Below are positions 1 to 9,438 of a stretch of 33,925 nucleotides of DNA, in pieces (position 1 is the first letter of the stretch; each line of letters begins with the position of its first letter). Where the stretch lies: positions 1 to 33,925 of the forward strand of contig JAHEOI010000014.1 in assembly GCA_018610125.1 (NCBI GenBank), read 5' to 3'. The translations under genes were made by a program, and so were the position numbers. Under the pieces are notes generated by a model. The model was not told the DNA's origin, did not search any database, and saw only the letters and a program-made list of their open reading frames with translations. The stretch is from Verrucomicrobiota bacterium. Lineage in GTDB: Bacteria > Verrucomicrobiota > Verrucomicrobiia > Limisphaerales > JAHEOI01.

Positions 1-141
1 GGTGTCGGCCTCATCGGCATGAAGGCGTCCGAGGCGGTCGGGCGAAATCCCGGTGCGGCCACCCAGATCCTGGTTCAGGCCATTCTGGCGATCGCCTTCG
101 CCGAAGCCATTGTGTTCTACGCTATTTTCTTGGTTGGGTAG
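1..141 (+). CDS. atpE: F0F1 ATP synthase subunit c, C-terminal fragment (5' truncated by window)
   Basis: Frame 1 reads GVGLIGMKASEAVGRNPGAATQILVQAILAIAFAEAIVFYAIFLVG*, with the GRNPGA loop and the conserved Glu in AFAEAIVFY; directly upstream of atpF. Confidence 0.95.
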   Translation, partial: GVGLIGMKASEAVGRNPGAATQILVQAILAIAFAEAIVFYAIFLVG

Positions 142-229
142 GCCGCCAGGTCAGGGATCAATATTGGGGCGTGCGGCTGGCAATGCCGCCGCCCCGTTGA
201 AGTCATATTGAGCTTGAGTTAGCCCGGTT

Positions 230-781
230 ATGGAAGAGATCATCTTGTTCGCCAACATTGCTCAGAATCTATCGCAAATTGCGAGTGATACGGCGGAGCG
301 CTTTGGGATTAATTGGCCGCACTTTATTTCCCAAGTTATCAGCTTCCTGATTGTCGCGTTCTTGCTACATCGGTTTGCGTACAAGCCGATCCTGAATGTT
401 CTGGAAAAGCGTCGGCAGCGGATTGCCGAGAGCTTGGAGAACTCGGAGCGGATTAAGCAGGAGCTCGCCGAGACGGAGCGGAATAGGAAAGAGGTGCTAA
501 ATCAAGCAAACGAGCAGGCCAATAAGATGATTCAAGAGGCCCGCGACGCGGCCGCCCGTATCAAGGAGCAGGAGACCCAAAAGGCCATTACTGAAGCTCA
601 GGAAATCCGCCAGAAGGCGCAACAAGCTGCGGAGGCGGATCGGGCGCGCATGGAAGCCGAGCTCAAGCAAGAAATCGGGCGATTGGTCGTCGAGACGACG
701 GCCAAGGTCACGGGGAAGGTGCTCAATGATGAGGACCAACGAAGGCTCGCCGAGGAGGCCAATCAGCATTTGGCCGCATAG
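230..781 (+). CDS. atpF: F0F1 ATP synthase subunit b
   Basis: N-terminal TM segment (FISQVISFLIVAFLLHRFAYKPIL) followed by a long charged coiled coil; position between atpE and atpH. Confidence 0.95.
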   Translation: MEEIILFANIAQNLSQIASDTAERFGINWPHFISQVISFLIVAFLLHRFAYKPILNVLEKRRQRIAESLENSERIKQELAETERNRKEVLNQANEQANKMIQEARDAAARIKEQETQKAITEAQEIRQKAQQAAEADRARMEAELKQEIGRLVVETTAKVTGKVLNDEDQRRLAEEANQHLAA

Positions 782-837
782 AGTTGGAGCCGCATAGAAT
801 TTAAGACCGCCAAGGGCCGATTCGGAACGCCTGAAAG

Positions 838-1233
838 ATGAGAATATCGAAACGAGCACGTCGAGAGGCCAAGGGATTGCTTCGAAGCTGCCTGGTGGAT
901 GGGGGATTGGATGAGGATCGTGTGCGGCAAGTGGTCAGGCTGATGCTTGAGCGAAAGCCGCGAGAGTATATCCAGATACTCTATCACCTCCACCGGTTGG
1001 TCAAGTTGGAGCTTTTGCGACGTACCGCCCGGGTGGAGAGTGCGGTGCCGCTGGATGAGGAACAGCAGGGCCGTTTTCGGGACGTGCTCGGCCGCTTGTA
1101 CCGGAAAGAGCTCGACATGTCGTTCGAGGAGAATAGCGCGTTGATCGGCGGAGTCCGCATTACCGTGGGACACGATGTGTATGACGGCAGCGTTAAGGCG
1201 CGTCTGGAGAGATTAAAGGGGCAATTCACGTAA
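838..1233 (+). CDS. atpH: F0F1 ATP synthase subunit delta, short form (131 aa)
   Basis: C-terminal OSCP/delta signature (ENSALIGGVRITVGHDVYDGSVKARLERL); lies between atpF and atpA. Confidence 0.88.
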   Translation: MRISKRARREAKGLLRSCLVDGGLDEDRVRQVVRLMLERKPREYIQILYHLHRLVKLELLRRTARVESAVPLDEEQQGRFRDVLGRLYRKELDMSFEENSALIGGVRITVGHDVYDGSVKARLERLKGQFT

Positions 1234-1394
1234 TGCCGATGCCACAGGGCGTTCCTGGCATCGTGAGAAATGCTTGTTCTTGAGCTTGACCGAAGGTCGC
1301 TCCCTCCCTGGGGGTTGCTCCGCGTGCGCGGGAGTTGCTTGAGACGGTGGAAAAGAAGGGTTAATTGAGCTAAGAGTAGTCGCAGGATCCGATT

Positions 1395-2930
1395 ATGAGC
1401 AATTTATTGCAGGAGATTGAGACGCAGATCGAGGGCGCGAAATCCTCGGTGGCGAAGGAGAATGTCGGGACAGTCCGTGAGATTGGTGACGGTGTGGCCA
1501 GGATCGAAGGGCTGACCGATGCCATGTACAACGAAATGCTCGATTTCGGCGACGGTGTGGTTGGGCTGGCGCTCAACTTGGAAGAAACCGAGGTCGGGGC
1601 GGTTGTGCTGGGTGATTTCACCGGTATCACCGAAGGTCAGGAAGTTCGCACCACGGGACGTCTGTTGCAGGTGCCGGTCGGCAAGGAGCTCCTTGGGCGG
1701 GTTGTCAACTCGCTGGGTGAGCCCGTCGACGACAAGGGGCCGATCGAGAATGACACCCACTATCCGGTCGAGAAGATTGCGCCGGGCATCGTGCGGCGCA
1801 AGTCGGTCAGTCAACCGGTGCAGACAGGCATCATGCCGATTGATGCCATGATCCCGATCGGTCGCGGTCAAAGGGAGCTGATCATTGGTGACCGCTCGAC
1901 CGGGAAGACCACAATCGGGGTTGACACGATTATCAGTCAGGCGCGGTTGAACCGTGCGGCCGAAGAGGCGGGCGATACCAACTACCGGCCGCTCTATTGT
2001 ATCTATGTGGCGATTGGACAGCGCCAATCCAATATTGCAGGGGTTGTCGACGTCCTCGAGAAAGCCGGAGCGATGCCGTACACCATTGTCGTGGCGACTT
2101 CGGCCTCCGACTCGGCCACCAACCAATATTTGGCCCCGTATGCCGGGTGCGCCATGGGTGAGTGGTTCATGGATAACGGGATGGATGCACTGGTCATTTA
2201 CGACGACCTCTCGAAGCATGCGACGGCGTATCGCCAAATCTCCCTGGTCTTGAAGCGGCCATCCGGGCGTGAGGCCTATCCGGGGGATGTGTTTTATCTC
2301 CACAGCCGCTTGCTGGAGCGCGCGGCCAGGCTGGACGAAAACTATGGCGGCGGCTCACTGACGGCACTGCCTCTGATCGAGACGCAGATGGGCGACGTCT
2401 CGGCGTATATTCCGACCAACGTGATCTCCATTACCGATGGCCAAATCTATTTGGAAACCGACCTCTTTTATCAAGGGGTCCGCCCTGCCATCTCGGTGGG
2501 ACTGTCGGTCTCGCGCGTCGGATCGGCCGCGCAGACCAAAGCGATGAAGCAGGTGGCGGGGCGAATCAAGCTCGACTTGGCCCAGTACCGAGAGCTGGCC
2601 GCGTTTGCTCAATTCGGGTCTGACTTGGATGCGAAGACGCAGGCGCAAATCGAGCGTGGCAAACGCGTCGTTGAGATCTTCAAGCAGCCGCAATACAATC
2701 CGCTCCCGGTCGAAATCCAAGTGGCTGTCCTTTGGGCCGCTCAAAACGGCTATTTCGATGATGTCGCCGTCGATAATATCAAGGATTGCCAGGATAAGCT
2801 CACGGACTTCTTGCAGAGTCGGAAAACAGATCTCCTAAAGAAGATCAAGACCGAACAGGTCGTCAGCGACGAGATCGCAGGGCAGCTCAAAGCCGCCGTC
2901 GAGGAATTCAAGCCGACTTACACCCAATAG
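1395..2930 (+). CDS. atpA: F0F1 ATP synthase subunit alpha
   Basis: Full-length 511 aa, P-loop [61 protein letters not shown]. Confidence 0.98.
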   Translation: MSNLLQEIETQIEGAKSSVAKENVGTVREIGDGVARIEGLTDAMYNEMLDFGDGVVGLALNLEETEVGAVVLGDFTGITEGQEVRTTGRLLQVPVGKELLGRVVNSLGEPVDDKGPIENDTHYPVEKIAPGIVRRKSVSQPVQTGIMPIDAMIPIGRGQRELIIGDRSTGKTTIGVDTIISQARLNRAAEEAGDTNYRPLYCIYVAIGQRQSNIAGVVDVLEKAGAMPYTIVVATSASDSATNQYLAPYAGCAMGEWFMDNGMDALVIYDDLSKHATAYRQISLVLKRPSGREAYPGDVFYLHSRLLERAARLDENYGGGSLTALPLIETQMGDVSAYIPTNVISITDGQIYLETDLFYQGVRPAISVGLSVSRVGSAAQTKAMKQVAGRIKLDLAQYRELAAFAQFGSDLDAKTQAQIERGKRVVEIFKQPQYNPLPVEIQVAVLWAAQNGYFDDVAVDNIKDCQDKLTDFLQSRKTDLLKKIKTEQVVSDEIAGQLKAAVEEFKPTYTQ

Positions 2931-2964
2931 CCGAGAGCGACGGGCTTGAGACGGCAATGAGCTG

Positions 2965-2998
2965 CTTGCCGGGTCGTTGCGACGGCCCGGGGGGCAAG
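2965..2998. terminator. Hairpin just downstream of atpA
   Basis: cttgcc...ggcaag outer arms around gggtcgt-tgcg-acggccc (one G.T wobble); 35 nt past the atpA stop. No strong T-tract. Confidence 0.4.
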
Positions 2999-3082
2999 AG
3001 CTGCGCCGTTCTTTGAGGTTTCGGTTCGGTTGAAAGCAGGCCATAAGCGGGCCACTCGACTAAAAAGACCTCCCCACCAAGT

Positions 3083-3110
3083 AGGCAACGGCCTTGAGGC
3101 AACGGCCTTG
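3083..3110. repeat. 14-bp perfect tandem duplication (aggcaacggccttg x2)
   Basis: aggcaacggccttg at 3083-3096 repeated exactly at 3097-3110. Confidence 0.9.
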
Positions 3111-3112
3111 TG

Positions 3113-3152
3113 CGCGACAAAAAATGAGACGGGCGTCTCATTTTTTGTCGCG
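3113..3152. terminator. Large perfect palindrome, likely bidirectional terminator between convergent atpA and purM
   Basis: cgcgacaaaaaatgagacg-gg-cgtctcattttttgtcgcg: 19-bp perfect arms, 2-nt centre, A/T tracts on both strands, between convergent gene ends. Confidence 0.8.
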
Positions 3153-3191
3153 GCTGGGTTGCCGGCTTGCCGGGTCGTTTTCAGTGGGGCG

Positions 3192-4310
3192 TCATTCAAG
3201 AATGACTTCGCCTTGGCCGTGTCCGATCTTGCCGATCGGCCACGCCGAGTCGCCATGCCTTTGAATGCGCTTCCGGATGGAGTCGGCGGTGTGGTCGGCG
3301 ACAACCAAGACCAGGCCCACGCCCATATTGAAGACGCGGTACATCTCGCTTTCGGAGACATTCCCTTCCCGATGGAGCAATTCGAACACCGGTGGGATCG
3401 GCCAGGATCCTGTTTCGATTAGGGCGTCGCAATGGGATGGCAGGATTCTTGGGATATTATCGACGAAGCCACCGCCGGTAATATGGGCGATGCCTCGTAT
3501 GCCCCGATCTTTCGGGGACTTTGCCGGCCGATTGAAGCGATCCAAGAGCTTTTGGATGAGGCGTCCATAGCTGCGATGGACCCGGAGCAGTTCCTCGCCG
3601 ACCGATTGTCCCAGCTCCGTAACGTGATCGGTCGGTTTCATTCGCAGGGTCTCGAAAAAGACCTGTCGTGCCAGGGAGTAGCCATTGGTATGCAGACCAT
3701 TTGAAGCGACGCCGATAATTTGATCGCCCGGCTTGATCTGTTTGCCATCCAGGATGGCGGATTTCTCAACGGCGCCGACAATGGTGCCGCTGATATCGTA
3801 CTCCCCGGTTTGATAAAAACCCGGCATTTGCGCGGTTTCCCCGCCGAGCAAAGCGCAGCGGTTTTCGGCACAGCCACGCGTCATGCCGTCGACGATTTCC
3901 TCGAAGACGTGCGGCTTCAGCTCGCCGGTTGCAAGGTAATCGAGAAAGAAAAGTGGCTCCGCCCCAAGCACCGCGATGTCGTTGACACAATGGTTGACCA
4001 GGTCTTCGCCGATTGTGTCGTGTCGGTCCATCATGAACGCGAGCTTAAGCTTGGTCCCGACACCGTCCACGCTCGAGACCATTACCGGTTGACGGTATCG
4101 TTTCGTGTCGAGCTGGAAGAGGCCGCCAAAGCCGCCGACTTGGGAAAGTACACCGGCCCGGCGGGTCGAGGCGAGCTTTTCAGGGAGGCTCTTCTTGACA
4201 GCCGACCCGAGACCGATATCGACGCCGGCTTGGCTATAAGCTTGGCTTTCGGGCTTTTTTTGTGTCTTGGGAGATGGCTTGTTTGGCGTCTTTCGTTTCA
4301 CACTGCCCAC
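3192..4310 (-). CDS. purM: Phosphoribosylformylglycinamidine cyclo-ligase (AIR synthetase)
   Basis: YSQAGVDIGLG, SSVDGVGTKLKLA, HCVNDIAVLGAEPLFFLDYLATG, LLGGETAQMPGFYQTGEYDISGTIVG, HITGGGFVDNIPRILP, FNMGVGLVLVV. Confidence 0.97.
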   Translation of the reverse strand: MGSVKRKTPNKPSPKTQKKPESQAYSQAGVDIGLGSAVKKSLPEKLASTRRAGVLSQVGGFGGLFQLDTKRYRQPVMVSSVDGVGTKLKLAFMMDRHDTIGEDLVNHCVNDIAVLGAEPLFFLDYLATGELKPHVFEEIVDGMTRGCAENRCALLGGETAQMPGFYQTGEYDISGTIVGAVEKSAILDGKQIKPGDQIIGVASNGLHTNGYSLARQVFFETLRMKPTDHVTELGQSVGEELLRVHRSYGRLIQKLLDRFNRPAKSPKDRGIRGIAHITGGGFVDNIPRILPSHCDALIETGSWPIPPVFELLHREGNVSESEMYRVFNMGVGLVLVVADHTADSIRKRIQRHGDSAWPIGKIGHGQGEVILE

Positions 4311-4370
4311 CCTAGATCGAGCTGCCGATATTTCCCAAGTTGAAAAGCTGCCGGCCGGCTCGAAGCCGCC

Positions 4371-5432
4371 TTATTGACTCGCTGTTTTCTCGATAAGCGG
4401 CGAAAGCGCTTCATCAATCGCGTCTTCGGTCCGGCCGACCGATTGTTGAAAGAGGAACCATCGCTCGACATGCTCGACAGAAGCCTCGGGTGGTAGGTCC
4501 ACCAAAGGTCCGAGGGTTTCCACTTCAAGCATGTCACCATTCGTATAAAATTCGGCGTTACAGCCGAAATCGGGATATTCGGCGTCCGATCGTTCCGGAT
4601 ATCGCTTAATGAAGAGGTCGTCACGCCCTTTGGGGACATAGGCGGACCAGCCGAGACTGTTCCGCACTCCGAATTTTTCGGCGTCGTTGGCTTCGGGATC
4701 GCTTTCGAGCTGGATGTAGCGGTTGCCCCAGGTCCATCTCGGATCCCCCATTTCAGTATAGCCCCAGAGAGCGATCGCTCGAACCGGTAGCAGTTGATCG
4801 CTTTTCGGCTCCTGTGGGACGATGACCCGACCCGGTCCCTGCATGACGCTGAGCGCCCAAGGGGCAACCTCGATTTCCCAAGGGTTATGGTTAATGAGAC
4901 GGTGGAGGACTTCCACACGGTTCCGGTTTGGGGCGAGCGTGATCTCGATCTCTTTTTGAACGCGAGTCGAGGACTCGGTCGGTTGTGTCAGGGTCAACGT
5001 CTTGCCATCCCATTGATGCTTGACCGGGCTGTTGTCCGGGGCGTACGTGCGAGGTCTGACCTCGGGCGCATGCCAGAAGCGATGGCCGCCATAAATCCTC
5101 CAGGAGCTGCCGCCGGTCTTTCCCAATTGCTCGGGCCATTCCTTAAAGAGGTTTTCTTCACCATTGAAGGCGAGCCGAATGATTCGCGGACCCACATCCG
5201 TCGTGGCGATGAGCTCAATCTCTCCATTTGTTAATCGGATGCAGTTGGGCCATCCTTGATAGCTGACCTCCTCCTGTTTGACTGCTTCGGCATCGGCACC
5301 AAGGGTCAGCGAAAGGCATGTGATCCAACAAAGCCAGGCAATGGGCTTGGTGGAGCGATACAGCTTGCGAGGATTGACGGGGAGCGCGTTCACGTCGGAT
5401 AAGACGCGTGCCTGGATGGTTTGTGACTTCAT
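4371..5432 (-). CDS. Secreted DUF4380-like (galactose-mutarotase-fold) protein
   Basis: N-terminal hydrophobic segment; TTDVGPRIIRLAFNGEENLF, YGGHRFWHAPEVRPRTYAPDNSPV, VAPWALSVMQGPGRVIVP pattern as in DUF4380 proteins. Confidence 0.65.
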   Translation of the reverse strand: MKSQTIQARVLSDVNALPVNPRKLYRSTKPIAWLCWITCLSLTLGADAEAVKQEEVSYQGWPNCIRLTNGEIELIATTDVGPRIIRLAFNGEENLFKEWPEQLGKTGGSSWRIYGGHRFWHAPEVRPRTYAPDNSPVKHQWDGKTLTLTQPTESSTRVQKEIEITLAPNRNRVEVLHRLINHNPWEIEVAPWALSVMQGPGRVIVPQEPKSDQLLPVRAIALWGYTEMGDPRWTWGNRYIQLESDPEANDAEKFGVRNSLGWSAYVPKGRDDLFIKRYPERSDAEYPDFGCNAEFYTNGDMLEVETLGPLVDLPPEASVEHVERWFLFQQSVGRTEDAIDEALSPLIEKTASQ

Positions 5433-5708
5433 GAGGAGCAGTTTGTTTGGAATGGGAGAGGCAAGTCAAGATCAGCGCTGGAGATCGGGCGCCTTCCAAA
5501 ATGGATGAAGAGCCAGAGGGGGTGACCCGAAGGAAAGAGAAAGGGATCGTTGGCAGTTTCTTGGCGTTCCTGGTTAAAATGAGTTTGAACAGAGTGGATC
5601 TGTTGTTTTCCAACGTGAGGAGTGGAAAAGAGGGGGAGGAATATTACCCCTTGACAATGAACGGTTCGGTAGCGTCTGCTACGCAACCAGAATCTCAATC
5701 GGGAGACA

Positions 5709-6683
5709 GTGAGGATACGGTATTCGAACATGATCGAAATTAATAATCTTCGCAAAAGTTTCGGCCCCAAGGTGGCAGTGGATGGGGTGACGTTTAATGT
5801 TCAAAAAGGCGAGATCATGGGTTTTCTGGGACCGAACGGTGCCGGCAAATCCACGACGATGCGGATGCTTACCGGGTTCATTCCGCCGACTGACGGCAAG
5901 GCTTATGTCGGGGGTTATGACATTGACGGTGACCAGTCGATTGAGGCAAGGCGATTGATGGGATACCTGCCGGAAGCAGCGCCGCTTTATCCCGACATGA
6001 CGGTGCTGAATTTCCTCAATTTTGTTGCGGACATTCGTGATTTGCAAGGCGAGCAGAAACGTAAAGCCGTCGACCGTGTTATCGAGCTTTGCTTTCTCGA
6101 GGGGGTCCGGCATCAGTCGATCGATACGCTCTCAAAAGGTTACCGTCACCGGACTTGCTTTGCGCAATCGATCATCCACGATCCGCCGATATTGATTATG
6201 GACGAGCCGACGGACGGGCTTGATCCGAACCAGAAATTCGAGGTTCGGAGCATTATTCGCCGAATGGGTGAGAAAAAAGCCATTATCTTTTCGACTCACA
6301 TCTTGGAGGAGGTTGAGGCGGTTTGCTCTCGGGCAATGATTATCGATCGCGGCAAAATCGTGGCCAACGGGACGCCGGAAGAGCTCAAGGCGAAATCGGA
6401 GTACGCCGGGACCGTAACGCTGCGGCTGAGCGGCATCAGCGCTTCCAAAGCCTCGAAGCGTTTGGGCGACCTCGATGAGGTGCGCAAGACGACCACCCTT
6501 GAAGAGGGTGATTCCGCCGTATCGCTGCGGGTGTTTCCCAAAGAAGGAAAGAAGCGGGCTGAGCTGGCCCGGGCCCTCGTGAGCTGTGTGACCCAGGAAA
6601 ATTGGCAATTGGAAGACTTTCACACCGAAGAAGGACGCCTCGACGATGTCTTTCGGCAGTTGACTGAACCAGAGACCGCTTAA
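5709..6683 (+). CDS. ABC transporter ATP-binding protein, GldA-like
   Basis: Walker A GPNGAGKST, signature LSKGYRHRT, Walker B ILIMDEPTDGLDPNQ, H-loop STHILEE; an ATG at 5730 (MIEINNLRKSFG) is an equally plausible start. Confidence 0.95.
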   Translation: MRIRYSNMIEINNLRKSFGPKVAVDGVTFNVQKGEIMGFLGPNGAGKSTTMRMLTGFIPPTDGKAYVGGYDIDGDQSIEARRLMGYLPEAAPLYPDMTVLNFLNFVADIRDLQGEQKRKAVDRVIELCFLEGVRHQSIDTLSKGYRHRTCFAQSIIHDPPILIMDEPTDGLDPNQKFEVRSIIRRMGEKKAIIFSTHILEEVEAVCSRAMIIDRGKIVANGTPEELKAKSEYAGTVTLRLSGISASKASKRLGDLDEVRKTTTLEEGDSAVSLRVFPKEGKKRAELARALVSCVTQENWQLEDFHTEEGRLDDVFRQLTEPETA

Positions 6684-6707
6684 CCCAGAACCATTCGAGT
6701 ACGTGCT

Positions 6708-7430
6708 ATGCGACACAGTTGGATCATTGCAAAACGAGAATTGACCGCATTTTTTGCCTCGCCGGTGGCCTATGTCTTTATCGTCATATTCCTCTTGATG
6801 GCGGGCTTCTTTACCTTCAATCTCGGCAACTTCTTTGAACGGAACGAGGCCTCGCTCGACGCCTTCTTCGTTTGGCATCCATGGCTTTATCTGTTTCTGG
6901 TGCCGGCAATTGGGATGCGGCTGTGGGCCGAGGAGCGCCGTCAGAATACCATGGAATTCTTGCTGACGCTGCCGATTACGAGCTGGCAAGCGATCGTTGG
7001 GAAGTTCCTGGCTTCCTGGGCATTTCTGGCATTGGCGTTGGCCTTGACCTTTCCCATGATCTTCACCGTCGGTTATTTGGGCAATCCCGATCCGGGACCG
7101 ATCATTGGCGGCTATATCGGAAGCTTCCTCCTGGCCGGCTCTTATTTGGCGATCACTTCGATGACCTCGGCGATGACCCGAAATCAAGTGGTCAGCTTCA
7201 TTATCTCGGTGGTGATCTGCCTATTTCTGGTGCTGGCCGGCTGGCCGCCGGTGACGCAAATGCTCGGAACGTGGCTGGTCGAGATCATCTCCTCGTTCAG
7301 TGTCATGACCCACTTTGAGAATTTCCGTAAAGGGATTGTCGACTTGCAGGATATTGTGTTTTTCCTATCCGTGATGGGCTTTTTCCTATTTGCGACCAGT
7401 GTGATTATTCGTTCCCATCGCACAAATTAA
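6708..7430 (+). CDS. ABC-2 type permease, GldF-like
   Basis: 240 aa, six probable TM segments; WIIAKRELTAFFASPVAYVFI, RLWAEERRQNTMEFLLTLPITSWQ; next to a GldA-like ATPase. Confidence 0.9.
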   Translation: MRHSWIIAKRELTAFFASPVAYVFIVIFLLMAGFFTFNLGNFFERNEASLDAFFVWHPWLYLFLVPAIGMRLWAEERRQNTMEFLLTLPITSWQAIVGKFLASWAFLALALALTFPMIFTVGYLGNPDPGPIIGGYIGSFLLAGSYLAITSMTSAMTRNQVVSFIISVVICLFLVLAGWPPVTQMLGTWLVEIISSFSVMTHFENFRKGIVDLQDIVFFLSVMGFFLFATSVIIRSHRTN

Positions 7431-7485
7431 TGGGAAGGGTGAAAACGATTTGAATGAAAGCAATCAATCGAAAGGGGATTGAACG

Positions 7486-9438
7486 ATGAAACAGCGGCAG
7501 TTACAGACAATTCTGTTTTCAACGGTCGGCGTGATCCTGATGGCGGTCATCCTGATCGGAGTGAACGCCATCGTTAGCAGCGTGCACGTTCGGGCGGATG
7601 TGACCGAGGGCGGGCTTTATACGCTCTCGTCCGGCACCAAGGAGATCTTGAAGGAGCTCAAGAAGAAGGAAACGCCGATTGAGATCCGTTATTATGCCAC
7701 CCAGAGCCCGGAAATCATGCCTCCCAATTTGGCCACCTATGCCGACCACGTGGAGGATTTTCTAAACCAATACAAGCGATTTGCGGGCAATTCGGTCCGA
7801 ATCAAGAAGTTCAACCCGAAGCCGGATTCCGATGCGGCGGACTCGGCGAGCATGGATGGCATCCAGGGGCAGCAGCTTCGGACAGGTCAGAAGGTCTATC
7901 TCGGGCTGGTTGTGAGCATGGTCAACCGCGAGAAGGTCATTCCGTTTCTCAATCCAAACGAGGAGGCAATGCTCGAGTATGACATCTCCCGCGCCGTCGC
8001 GAACGTGATGGAGAAGGATAAGCCGACGGTGGCTGTCTTTAGCGGCTTGCCGGTGTTCGGGTCTTCGCCGCAAAATCCGATGATGCGAATGCGGCAGCAA
8101 CAACAGCAACAAGATCCTTGGCTCCTAATTAAAGAGCTGCGGAAGGACTTCGAGGTTCGAGAGCTCAGCAGCGGCTTCGGCGAGATCGGGTCCGATGTCG
8201 ATGTGGTGCTCTTATTGCATCCCAAAGGGCTTTCGAAGCAAGATCAGTACGCCATTGACCAATATCTGATGAATGGCGGGAAGATGATGGCCATGGTCGA
8301 TCCGATGTCGTTGATGGACCAAGGGAGCGGGCGGAGCCGGAACCCGCTCCAGCGGATGCAGCGGGGTGCGTCGACATTGGGGGAGCTAATGCCCGCTTGG
8401 GGATATCAGTTTAACACAAACAAGGTGGTCGCCGATCGGGCATTCTCGACTCGAGTGAGTCGATCAAACCGACAGCAACGCTCACCGGCTGTCCTTTCGA
8501 TTACCAAGGAGGGCATTAACGATGAGGATGTGCTCACTGCTCATATCGACCAGGTCTTGATGCCGTTTGCCGGGGCGATCGAAGGTGAGCCAAAAGAGGG
8601 GCTCAGTGAGACCGTGTTGCTGCACTCGACCGAGGATTCCCAGTTGATGGAGAAGATGAAGGCCCAATTCAGTGGGCGTCAGCAGGGAATGACCGATTTC
8701 GAGGCCTCGGGTAACCAGTATAAGCTGGCCCTTCGGCTAACCGGGAACTTCAAGACGGCGTTCCCGGATGGAAAGCCGGCCTCTGAGAACGGATCAGGTC
8801 AATCCGGCGACGGCGCTGCCGGTGAGTCGGGCAACGGTCAAAGTGGCCCCTCCGGACCGCATTTGAGCGAGTCGGATGGCTCCGGGGTCGTTGTCTTGGC
8901 CGGAGATACCGACTTTGTGGCCGATCGGTTTGCGGCGAATATTCAACGCCTCTTTGGTCAGGAGATGGTGCAGCTCAGAGGCGGCAATCTGCCCTTGGCG
9001 CAATCGGCTGTGGAGCAGTTGGCCGGTAATGATGCGTTGATCGCCGTCCGCAGTCGAGCTACGATGACGCGCCCATTTACCAAGATTCGCGAGATGGAAG
9101 AGAAGGCGCAGAAAAGATACAAGGAAGAGCTTAGTGAGGTTCAGAAGAGCCTCGAAGAGGTCAGGAATAGCCTGAGCAAGCTGCGTTCGGTCCAACAGAG
9201 CGGCAGTGAGGGGCAGACGATCCTCTCGGAGGAACAGCAGCAAAAGATCCAACAGTTCAAGGAGCAGCGGGCGAAGCTGAGTCAACGGCAAGAGGATCTG
9301 CGTCGGCAACTGCGGGCCGATATCAACGCTCTGCAGAATCGGCTTAAGTGGATCAACATCGCCGGGATGCCGGCGCTCGTGACGATCCTGGGGTTGATTA
9401 TCGCAATCGTGAAAAAGAAACGGACAGCGGCAAAATGA
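7486..9438 (+). CDS. GldG-like ABC-associated membrane protein (Gldg/IFT52-like domain)
   Basis: N-terminal TM; RADVTEGGLYTLSSGTKEIL; ARYDISRAV-type region, DVVLLLHPKGLSKQDQYAIDQYLMNGGKMMAMVDP; C-terminal TM; follows ATPase and permease. Confidence 0.85.
   Translation: MKQRQLQTILFSTVGVILMAVILIGVNAIVSSVHVRADVTEGGLYTLSSGTKEILKELKKKETPIEIRYYATQSPEIMPPNLATYADHVEDFLNQYKRFAGNSVRIKKFNPKPDSDAADSASMDGIQGQQLRTGQKVYLGLVVSMVNREKVIPFLNPNEEAMLEYDISRAVANVMEKDKPTVAVFSGLPVFGSSPQNPMMRMRQQQQQQDPWLLIKELRKDFEVRELSSGFGEIGSDVDVVLLLHPKGLSKQDQYAIDQYLMNGGKMMAMVDPMSLMDQGSGRSRNPLQRMQRGASTLGELMPAWGYQFNTNKVVADRAFSTRVSRSNRQQRSPAVLSITKEGINDEDVLTAHIDQVLMPFAGAIEGEPKEGLSETVLLHSTEDSQLMEKMKAQFSGRQQGMTDFEASGNQYKLALRLTGNFKTAFPDGKPASENGSGQSGDGAAGESGNGQSGPSGPHLSESDGSGVVVLAGDTDFVADRFAANIQRLFGQEMVQLRGGNLPLAQSAVEQLAGNDALIAVRSRATMTRPFTKIREMEEKAQKRYKEELSEVQKSLEEVRNSLSKLRSVQQSGSEGQTILSEEQQQKIQQFKEQRAKLSQRQEDLRRQLRADINALQNRLKWINIAGMPALVTILGLIIAIVKKKRTAAK

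Noticed and set aside
1-141. Na+-dependent c-ring
   Set aside because: The residue after the conserved Glu is Ala rather than the Ser/Thr typical of Na+ sites, and the N-terminal half of the protein (with the Gln position) is not visible.
1404-2303. 299-aa minus-strand ORF antisense to atpA
   Set aside because: Shadow ORF of a highly conserved GC-rich gene; translation shows no domain-like features.
5651-5690. ttgaca at 5651 as a sigma-70 -35 box for the ABC cluster
   Set aside because: No acceptable -10 hexamer at 16-18 bp spacing (gtctgct follows); not supportable.
6132-7187. 351-aa minus-strand ORF across the ABC ATPase and permease genes
   Set aside because: Spans two convincing plus-strand genes; no motif of its own.
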